From CAYJAP01 sp964368425 (lineage in GTDB: Bacteria; Bacillota; Clostridia; Christensenellales; UBA1242), in the NCBI GenBank assembly GCA_964368425.1, contig CAYJAP010000001.1, positions 1 to 64,000 on the forward strand: 64,000 nucleotides of DNA, read 5' to 3'. The notes under the pieces were generated by a model. That model did not search any database. It was not told the DNA's origin and saw nothing but the letters and a program-made list of their open reading frames with translations. This document shows, piece after piece, positions 1-5,939 of this stretch (position 1 is the first letter of the stretch; each line of letters begins with the position of its first letter). Made by a program: the position numbers and the translations under genes.

Positions 1-6
1 ATGTTT

Positions 7-44
7 CACCTCTCAATATAATATATCACAAAGATAATGTTCAA
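7..44 (-). promoter_or_regulatory. possible Shine-Dalgarno and promoter of a gene leaving the left edge
   Basis: Read on the minus strand, AGAGGTG lies a few bases before the window edge, at a usual distance for a start codon at or just beyond base 1. A TTGAAC box and a TTATAT box 17 bases apart lie upstream of it. The promoter would place the transcript start within the Shine-Dalgarno, so the pair does not fit perfectly. The coding part is outside the window. Weak call. Confidence 0.25.
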
Positions 45-184
45 TCAATCGATTGCATCTTCTTTAGAAGATAGCTTTTATTTTAATACAATATCTTTTT
101 TAATAATAGACAGATTTTATTGCAACTCTATTTCCTCTTCGTATCAGTATGTGAATAAAAGATGCATGTGTATACCTAAAATAA

Positions 185-212
185 TTGACTTTTACTGCTT
201 TTTCATTATACT
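185..212 (+). promoter_or_regulatory. sigma-A-type promoter of the HD-domain gene
   Basis: TTGACT and TATACT separated by 16 bases lie immediately before the Shine-Dalgarno AGGTG and the ATG of the HD-domain gene. The fit to the vegetative consensus is good. The rest of the 230-base leader region holds no convincing gene. Confidence 0.6.
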
Positions 213-230
213 AAGTTATAGGTGTAAGTT

Positions 231-824
231 ATGGATTTAAAGAAAAATCAAGAAGAGTTTATCTCATTGTATAACGAAAATATAAAGAGAGAGGGTGCGG
301 AAGAGTTGCTAAAATATTTGTTAACTACAGATTTTTTCACCGCTCCAGCCAGTACGAGATTTCATTCGGCAGAAGATGGTGGATTATGTTTGCACAGTCT
401 GAACGCATACAACAGGTTATTGGAAAATATTAAAAAAGAATATGGAGAAGAATGGGAAGAGAAAGTGAGTTTAGAAACCATCACTATTTGCTCTTTACTA
501 CACGATGTTTGCAAAGCTAACTTTTATAAAACAGAGATGCGTAATACCAAGATAGATGGGGTGTGGGAACAAGTTCCATATTATTCAGTAGATGACCAGT
601 TGCCGTACGGACATGGAGAGAAATCGGTATACATAATAAACGGGTTTATGCGTCTAAGTAGAGAGGAAGCATTGGCGATAAACTGGCACATGGGAGCATG
701 TGATGCCCGAGCAAAGGGTGGCAGTAATACATGGAGTCAGGCTTTTTACCAGTATCCACTTGCGTTTATGTTTCATATATCAGATATGGAAGCTACGTAC
801 TTGGATGAAGAAAAACCGGAATAA
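231..824 (+). CDS. HD-domain metal-dependent phosphohydrolase-like protein
   Basis: This 197-residue protein has the HD-superfamily ligand series: His55, His91-Asp92 (within SLLHDVCKA), His128, His153 and Asp185. HD proteins of this type are metal-dependent phosphohydrolases acting on nucleotides or similar phosphoesters; the substrate cannot be told from the sequence. No signal peptide or membrane segment is visible, so it should be cytosolic. The ATG follows AGGTG at a normal distance. A ferredoxin gene starts 13 bases after its stop and a terminator follows that, so the two form a short operon. The family assignment is firm and the specific function is unknown. Confidence 0.8.
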   Translation: MDLKKNQEEFISLYNENIKREGAEELLKYLLTTDFFTAPASTRFHSAEDGGLCLHSLNAYNRLLENIKKEYGEEWEEKVSLETITICSLLHDVCKANFYKTEMRNTKIDGVWEQVPYYSVDDQLPYGHGEKSVYIINGFMRLSREEALAINWHMGACDARAKGGSNTWSQAFYQYPLAFMFHISDMEATYLDEEKPE

Positions 825-837
825 AAGGAGAAAGAAT

Positions 838-1065
838 ATGTCAGCAATTATAGACCAAAGAAAATGCGTATTATCAGGAGGGTGTAAGGAAGTCTGTCCA
901 GTGGCAGCTATATACTTTGATGAAAAGCAAAAAAAGATGTTTGTGAATAAAGACCTTTGCATCCAGTGCGGAATATGTGTAGGGGCATGTCCGATAGGGG
1001 CAATAACCCTAGCAAGTAGTGACACTGAATACGAAAAACTGAAAAAAGAATTCGAGAAAAAATAA
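838..1065 (+). CDS. small 4Fe-4S ferredoxin-like protein with one altered cluster motif
   Basis: The protein has 75 residues. The start was placed at the ATG preceded by AAAGGAGAAAG; the same frame stays open further upstream inside the HD gene, but without a ribosome site. It has two cysteine motifs of the bacterial 2[4Fe-4S] fold. The second, CIQCGICVGACP, is complete. In the first, CVLSGGCKEVCP, serine replaces the second of the four cysteines. That site could hold a 3Fe-4S cluster, a serine-ligated cluster or none. The likely role is cytosolic electron transfer with an unknown partner. It ends in a strong terminator. Confidence 0.85.
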   Translation: MSAIIDQRKCVLSGGCKEVCPVAAIYFDEKQKKMFVNKDLCIQCGICVGACPIGAITLASSDTEYEKLKKEFEKK

Positions 1066-1088
1066 ACAACCTAAGCAGGTTGTTTTTT
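1065..1088 (+). terminator. intrinsic terminator of the HD-ferredoxin operon
   Basis: An 8-base-pair perfect stem (AACAACCT with AGGTTGTT) and a 4-base loop are followed directly by a run of T. It starts at the ferredoxin stop codon and separates the operon from the convergent permease gene. Confidence 0.85.
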
Positions 1089-1104
1089 ATATCTTTTAGG
1101 TGTT

Positions 1105-3591
1105 TTAGATTCTTTTATACAGGAACTTTTTAAACTTGTTACTGAATGATAGAGCGAGTATTACATATACAAGAATGTACGAGATAGATATCATCGCTAA
1201 CGCTAGTAGTGAGTATGAGAAGGCGAGTGCGAGACCTATAGTGTTTATAATGTTCAAAAATTGAACTCTGAACACGGCGATTATTATGTAAGATATAACT
1301 AGCCCTGTGACGGAGAAAATAATCATTTGAGAAGTGAGTAGACTATGTAAATTTTCCAGTCCTAAAGAATTATAGGTGAAGAAAATTTGTTTTGTTTGTT
1401 TTATATATATACTGAAACATATGAATATGCTAGTAGCAACCGATATTAAAATTATAGATATGAAGATATAAACTAAAACAATAGGAGTGCCGAGCAAGTC
1501 ACTCATTTTTTGCTGCTGTGAATGTAGGTTGGTTAGCATCAATCGTTGATTTTTAAAGGACTGTTTCACTTCGTTCATAACGCTTTTAACGTAGTTACTG
1601 TCTGCTAATACGAGGATAGAATTGTACGCAGAAACGCCGCTTATCTCATTTACTCTATCTATGTCTAGGACAATAAGATTTCCGTCCTGCTCCGTGCTGT
1701 CGATGAAGCCCGCTATTTTGAAAGTGGCTATCTGATTCTGTTGTTTGTCAAAGATAATTTCAATATTATCTCCCAGTTTATACCCCAGCAAATATTTAAA
1801 CGATCTGCCTAATAATACACTATTTCCGAGGTTAAAATCATACATAGAACCTTCAATAAGATTACTATAGTTACTTGCTATGATATTGTTAGGGTATCCA
1901 AAAATGTTCAAACCTTTTAGATTGTTTTGTGCAACTTGCCCAGTCTTTAATATTGTTGCTCCGAATACTCCTTCTACGTGCTCCATATTGGTTATAGTTG
2001 TAAGGGCACGACTGCCAGTCTTGTTGTCGATTGTCAACCTTGTCAACGCTGACACGTTAGCTATTTCTATGTTGTGGGTAGGCTGCGCTCCTCTACCAGA
2101 AAACGTTGCTGTTGTACTTGCGAACACACTTAATAATATAACTACGAAAGCACCAAAAGAGATAACGCGTATAAGCATAGGGGAGTAGTAACAGTGGGTG
2201 GAGCGGGATAGATGTATTTGTGAGAAGTTTTTCAATCGAAACGCACGTTTATATATTGTTAATGCTATTCGGAGAAGCAAAGGAGATAGCCATATTATAG
2301 TCGCTATAAACACTATTAGCGATACAATCCCGCAAATACTCTGTCCTAATGGGAAAAATATCGTACAGAAAAGTGACGCTATCATAATAAAGAAAATAAC
2401 GGAATTTAGAATGTTTCGAGAAGCTGAAGGTCGTTGACTGTCTACTAAAACCTCCCTGATACTGGAACGTATAAAATATAAAGATTGAGATAATGAGCAT
2501 ACCAGTATAAAGGCTATTCCTCCAGCACCTGCAAACAGATATTGTTGAAGTGTTCCACCGCTCATGAAAGACATGTCTGGGAATAATCCCAATCCTTTAG
2601 TTAGAGCAAAGCCAGTTAATAATGCGGAGGCAACTCCTATTATGCCGTAGAAGAAACTTTCCAAAAACATCGACATTACCAGCTGTGGTGTGGTTGCTCC
2701 CATAACTCGCAGACGTGCAAATTCCTTTACTCGGGTTTTGAAAATAATGTTGTTAATTATGTAAACGATAAATGCACATAGAATACATACTAACACAACG
2801 CCGATGTAAAATAGGGGCATGATTTTCTCTACCATTTTTTCTATAATATCAATGTTTACCGTTTTATCCACCAACATCTTCGGAAAAATCTCTTGTAGCC
2901 GCTCAATGACTTCGTCGACATCGACGCCTTCCTTGACTTTAATAACGGCAACGTCGAATGGTTTGTATATAGTAGGGTATGTCCAACCCGGCAAAAAACT
3001 TGATATTGCACTCTTCTCGCCTAGTACTACTTCAGTATTTAATCCAGAAAAAATCCCTCTATTTTTGGCGATAGCGGCAATCTTAAAGTTCGCGTTCTCG
3101 CCCACCATATATAAATTAACGATCGAGCCAATAGACAAATTGTATTTATCAGCGTAAGCCTTACTTACGATAACTTCATCTTTTTTCAGTGATTCGACGG
3201 GGTTAGTGTAAAATTCTATCGTGTTAAAATTGGCTATTTCATTAAAGTTAGCCATTACTATGTATGCACTATCGTTAGATATGTCGCCAGGTACTATCAC
3301 CATAGGAGATATATACTCAAACTTTTTCAACGTTTCTCTGTCTATATCGGACACATTGGCCAATAGTCCGGTCAAATCGTTCATGGATTCAGCATCTTTG
3401 GGCATTATGTAGATATCGGAGTTTCCGTAGAAAGAACGCATTTTTTCTTCTTGGAAGTTTCGTATAAAAGTCGGTAACAGGAAAGTAAACAAAAATATTG
3501 CGGTAGAAATAAAAAGGGCGATGCTTATTAACCACGCATCTAACTTATTATGTTTGATGTTTTTCCAAGCGTACTTTGTTACAAAATTCAT
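1105..3591 (-). CDS. FtsX-like ABC transporter permease, without an adjacent ATPase gene
   Basis: The protein has 828 residues from the ATG that follows AAAGG at 6 bases; an upstream GTG five codons earlier overlaps that site and is less likely. The layout is that of a duplicated FtsX/MacB permease: an N-terminal membrane segment, a long extracellular region, a block of three or four membrane segments with the FtsX-type FARLRVMGAT loop, then a second half repeating this pattern and ending in three segments. Such permeases usually pair with a LolD-type ATPase in lipoprotein, peptide or lipid export or in resistance to peptides. No ATPase lies beside it; a terminator faces it downstream and its own promoter lies upstream. 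The substrate is unknown. Confidence 0.85.
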   Translation of the reverse strand: MNFVTKYAWKNIKHNKLDAWLISIALFISTAIFLFTFLLPTFIRNFQEEKMRSFYGNSDIYIMPKDAESMNDLTGLLANVSDIDRETLKKFEYISPMVIVPGDISNDSAYIVMANFNEIANFNTIEFYTNPVESLKKDEVIVSKAYADKYNLSIGSIVNLYMVGENANFKIAAIAKNRGIFSGLNTEVVLGEKSAISSFLPGWTYPTIYKPFDVAVIKVKEGVDVDEVIERLQEIFPKMLVDKTVNIDIIEKMVEKIMPLFYIGVVLVCILCAFIVYIINNIIFKTRVKEFARLRVMGATTPQLVMSMFLESFFYGIIGVASALLTGFALTKGLGLFPDMSFMSGGTLQQYLFAGAGGIAFILVCSLSQSLYFIRSSIREVLVDSQRPSASRNILNSVIFFIMIASLFCTIFFPLGQSICGIVSLIVFIATIIWLSPLLLRIALTIYKRAFRLKNFSQIHLSRSTHCYYSPMLIRVISFGAFVVILLSVFASTTATFSGRGAQPTHNIEIANVSALTRLTIDNKTGSRALTTITNMEHVEGVFGATILKTGQVAQNNLKGLNIFGYPNNIIASNYSNLIEGSMYDFNLGNSVLLGRSFKYLLGYKLGDNIEIIFDKQQNQIATFKIAGFIDSTEQDGNLIVLDIDRVNEISGVSAYNSILVLADSNYVKSVMNEVKQSFKNQRLMLTNLHSQQQKMSDLLGTPIVLVYIFISIILISVATSIFICFSIYIKQTKQIFFTYNSLGLENLHSLLTSQMIIFSVTGLVISYIIIAVFRVQFLNIINTIGLALAFSYSLLALAMISISYILVYVILALSFSNKFKKFLYKRI

Positions 3592-3618
3592 ATACTGCCT
3601 TTGCACCCTTATAAAGAT

Positions 3619-3647
3619 ATTATACTAGACAAACAAAATGCGAGCAA
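3619..3647 (-). promoter_or_regulatory. sigma-A-type promoter of the FtsX-like permease gene
   Basis: On the minus strand TTGCTC and a perfect TATAAT are 17 bases apart, 28 bases before the chosen ATG. It is back to back with the promoter of the next gene on the plus strand. Confidence 0.65.
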
Positions 3648-3693
3648 TATATTTTTATAAAAAATACTATTTTATAGAATTAATGTTTGACTA

Positions 3694-3722
3694 TTGCATA
3701 ATAGCAAGAATTATGGTAGAAT
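3694..3722 (+). promoter_or_regulatory. sigma-A-type promoter of the 410-residue unknown gene
   Basis: TTGCAT and TAGAAT are separated by 17 bases, 24 bases before the ATG. It forms a divergent pair with the permease promoter, with only 46 bases between the two minus-10 boxes' outer limits. Confidence 0.6.
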
Positions 3723-3746
3723 ATTCGTGAATTGAAGGAGGTTTCC

Positions 3747-4979
3747 ATGGCTAACCTAAATGAAATTTTTGAAATATTAAAGGCTAGAGGACTAGATGCT
3801 ACTAAGATGGACAGGAACAGTACTGAATTTGCTAACTTTTTGCAAGTAGTATATAAGTTAACTGAGCCAAGGCCAATCGTAACACGTGACCCAGTTGTTA
3901 TGTCGTATTTTACGCCTACTAAAAAGCGAGTTTGTGTAAAAGACATTGTCAACGTGAACACCACTCCGTCTGAGGCAGGTAAAGAAAGTAATCTTGTAAG
4001 CGAACTGAGAGAGCTTCCAAGGGGTTCGATTGTTAAGAGCATGTTAGAAAAAAAAGACAGCTTGAAGGTTAGAGAGTTTGGACGTAGTGTAAAACAATTC
4101 CCTAAGAACATCGAACTGATACAGCAGGGAGATAGTTTCTATCTTGCAAATGATGGTGCAGGAAGAATCTTGGGTCTATTACTAAACTACTATATCGAGA
4201 GTATGAACGTTACAGATAAAACAGAACAAGAAAAAATAGACAAGAGATACACTTTTGAGTATAGCGTTCATAACATGAATATGTTCAACGATGAGCTGAT
4301 AAGCTTAGTAGGTAGTGTTGCTGCAGATACAGATAGGCAGGTGGGTGAGGCATTGGCGTCTTACGTAGTTAATAACGTTAGCGAAAGTGCTAGGCACACT
4401 CTGGTTGTACCACATGAAGACAAAAATACTTTCGACGTTTTCGCTAAAAATATCAGTAAAAGAAACATGAGTTCTGAAGAGCTTATAAAGTTTCTCCAGT
4501 CGATAAAAGACGCGCCTTTAAAGTACGCCATTTACAAAGACGGAGAAAGATACCACTTAGCACAGGGGCAGGTTGTAGAAGCCAATCTTCCTAGAGAGGA
4601 TTTGTTACAATTAAAAAAGGATATGGATAGAGGGCCAGCTGTTAAGCCCGATAAAGAACCTATATATTTCCTCACTGCACACAGACGAGAAGAAGGTGAG
4701 TACGAAGATGCTCATGACGCTATAACTTACAACTTGCAACATACAGCAACGGTTATACCGGCAAAAGAGCTTTCGTTGATTAATTTGTTAGTAGACAGAC
4801 TGGACGGTGCTAAAAAAGCTCTCCAACTTAAGAAAGATGAGAACCTCCATGAACTTGATGTGGAAGGGCTTATCATAAAAGAGAAAAACTACAACGGAAT
4901 TTCAGCTGATCAGGTGGGAGTGCTGATTGACACAATAGAGAACATTTATTCCCGACCAAGAACAACAGTTATTAGATAG
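3747..4979 (+). CDS. unrecognised soluble protein of 410 residues
   Basis: I do not recognise this family. The ATG is set by the strong Shine-Dalgarno AAGGAGG 6 bases upstream; a TTG five codons earlier is inside that site. The protein is charged and shows no signal peptide or membrane segment. Around residues 105-150 the stretch RSVKQFPKNIELI followed by FYLANDGAGRILGLL faintly recalls the ParB-type layout in which a residue is read out and then a DG-containing helix follows, but the match is too weak to name. The gene is monocistronic, with its own promoter and terminator, and sits between an orphan permease and a tRNA-Leu gene. Confidence 0.8.
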   Translation: MANLNEIFEILKARGLDATKMDRNSTEFANFLQVVYKLTEPRPIVTRDPVVMSYFTPTKKRVCVKDIVNVNTTPSEAGKESNLVSELRELPRGSIVKSMLEKKDSLKVREFGRSVKQFPKNIELIQQGDSFYLANDGAGRILGLLLNYYIESMNVTDKTEQEKIDKRYTFEYSVHNMNMFNDELISLVGSVAADTDRQVGEALASYVVNNVSESARHTLVVPHEDKNTFDVFAKNISKRNMSSEELIKFLQSIKDAPLKYAIYKDGERYHLAQGQVVEANLPREDLLQLKKDMDRGPAVKPDKEPIYFLTAHRREEGEYEDAHDAITYNLQHTATVIPAKELSLINLLVDRLDGAKKALQLKKDENLHELDVEGLIIKEKNYNGISADQVGVLIDTIENIYSRPRTTVIR

Positions 4980-4986
4980 TAAATGT

Positions 4987-5016
4987 AAAAAGACACCTAT
5001 TAAGGTGTCTTTTTTA
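4987..5016. terminator. bidirectional intrinsic terminator
   Basis: A stem AAAGACACCT/AGGTGTCTTT with a 4-base loop is flanked by A-rich and T-rich tracts on both sides. On the plus strand it ends the unknown 410-residue gene; on the minus strand it would end the tRNA-Leu transcript. Confidence 0.85.
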
Positions 5017-5025
5017 GTGTTTGTG

Positions 5026-5111
5026 TGGTAGCGGTGGTCGGACTCGAACCGACACTCAGTTGCCCGAACTTGATTTTGAGTCAAGCGCGTCTGCCATTTC
5101 GCCACACCGCC
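5026..5111 (-). tRNA. tRNA-Leu (anticodon CAA)
   Basis: A full class II cloverleaf reads on the minus strand. It has a 7-base acceptor stem, a GCG/CGC D stem, an anticodon stem CTTGA/TCAAG holding loop CTCAAAA, a long variable arm typical of tRNA-Leu, a T arm GTCGG-TTCGAGT-CCGAC and an encoded ACCA end. The first acceptor pair is G-U rather than G-C. The anticodon CAA reads UUG. A bidirectional terminator lies just downstream. Confidence 0.95.
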
Positions 5112-5128
5112 GTGTTGTTACAGTAAGT

Positions 5129-5158
5129 ATATTAGCATATTAAAATATATAATTGCAA
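5129..5158 (-). promoter_or_regulatory. probable promoter of tRNA-Leu(CAA)
   Basis: On the minus strand TTGCAA and TAATAT are 18 bases apart, 17 bases before the mature 5' end of the tRNA. The remaining roughly 130 bases up to the ASCH gene hold no other feature I can support. Confidence 0.5.
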
Positions 5159-5287
5159 GTATTTTCTCTTGTTTCATGTTCGTTGATTGCTAAGATTAAT
5201 GGCTTTTAGCAGGAGAAAGATGATTTTATCTGAAATCTTCAAATCGGAGTTCTGATTTATCTTAGAGTTTATGTGGTAGTAAATAAG

Positions 5288-5632
5288 TTAATTTTCTATT
5301 TTGAAAAATATAGCGACACATCCATACTTATCTATCTCTTCTTTTGAGTAGTAAGTGGTGTCCTCAACAGCTTTTTGTGGGGTAGCATAATTTTTGTAGA
5401 GATACAGATTGAAAGAATCAGTATACATATCTAAAAGATCTTTGTAATATTTGAGATCGGTTACTTTAACCACAATTTTTTCCTTGTCTTCTGGTCTTAG
5501 ATAAAAAGTTATTATATCATCGATTTTAATTCTTTGGCGTTTAGCATCATTCAATCTATACTCAACAGATTTTGCTCCTTTTTTTATTAAATCAAAAGGC
5601 GCCTTATTCAGATGATATATCAGGTGCTCCAT
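5288..5632 (-). CDS. ASCH-domain protein
   Basis: The protein has 114 residues, the size of a single ASCH domain (a PUA-like beta-barrel). The typical signature is visible: KKGAKSVEYRLNDAKRQRIK followed by an aspartate-rich turn and ITFYL, then the C-terminal YYSKEEIDKYGCVAIFF strand pair. ASCH proteins bind RNA or act on modified nucleosides, and some hydrolyse N4-acetylcytidine; the substrate here is unknown. A weak AAGGA site lies 10 bases before the ATG. It is on the same strand as, and lies between, two tRNA-Leu genes and may be co-transcribed with the upstream one. Confidence 0.75.
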   Translation of the reverse strand: MEHLIYHLNKAPFDLIKKGAKSVEYRLNDAKRQRIKIDDIITFYLRPEDKEKIVVKVTDLKYYKDLLDMYTDSFNLYLYKNYATPQKAVEDTTYYSKEEIDKYGCVAIFFKIEN

Positions 5633-5681
5633 ATAATTTTATTCCTTACTTGATCCATGATCTATTTGGTTGTATTTAGTA

Positions 5682-5763
5682 TGGTGCGGACGATGGGACT
5701 TGAACCCATACGGTTTCCCACACGCCCCTCAAGCGTGCGCGTCTGCCATTCCGCCACGACCGC
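5682..5763 (-). tRNA. tRNA-Leu (anticodon GAG) with a mismatched acceptor pair
   Basis: A class II cloverleaf reads on the minus strand. It has a D stem GCG/CGC, an anticodon stem CACGC/GCGTG with loop TTGAGGG, a short variable arm, a T arm ATGGG-TTCAAGT-CCCAT and an encoded ACCA end. The acceptor strands GCGGTCG and CGTCCGC pair at six of seven positions, with a U-U mismatch at 5:68. The anticodon GAG reads CUC and CUU. Confidence 0.93.
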
Positions 5764-5782
5764 ATTTATAAAACACAGAAAA

Positions 5783-5811
5783 ATTTTAGCACAAAAGATG
5801 GATTTTAGCAA
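5783..5811 (-). promoter_or_regulatory. probable promoter of tRNA-Leu(GAG)
   Basis: On the minus strand TTGCTA and TAAAAT are 17 bases apart. The expected transcript start is about 12 bases before the mature tRNA. It could also drive the downstream ASCH gene. Confidence 0.55.
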
Positions 5812-5895
5812 CTATCTTTTAGTTTTGACTGACGAAAAGATTATATGTTTAAAAGAATAAATGTGTGGTTTGAGCGTCATTTATACGGTATTTGT

Positions 5896-5924
5896 TTGTT
5901 AAATTGCTGGTTATAGGATATAAT
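5896..5924 (+). promoter_or_regulatory. sigma-A-type promoter of polA
   Basis: TTGTTA and a perfect TATAAT are separated by 17 bases. Transcription should begin about 9 bases before the polA ATG, right at the Shine-Dalgarno GAGGT, giving a very short leader. This also argues against any start codon further upstream. Confidence 0.65.
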
Positions 5925-5939
5925 AAAAGCGAGGTAAAA

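Noticed and set aside
37..240. Open frame of 67 codons at the left edge
   Set aside because: No Shine-Dalgarno, atypical composition, and it covers the promoter of the HD-domain gene.
700..837. Upstream extension of the ferredoxin frame
   Set aside because: It lies inside the HD gene in another frame; the ATG at 838 has a clear AAAGGAG.
1880..3412. Open frames opposite the FtsX-like gene
   Set aside because: They are antisense shadows of an intact permease, with no start signals.
5026..5763. Integrated element between the two tRNA-Leu genes
   Set aside because: No integrase, no repeated tRNA 3' end, and only one small ASCH gene between them.
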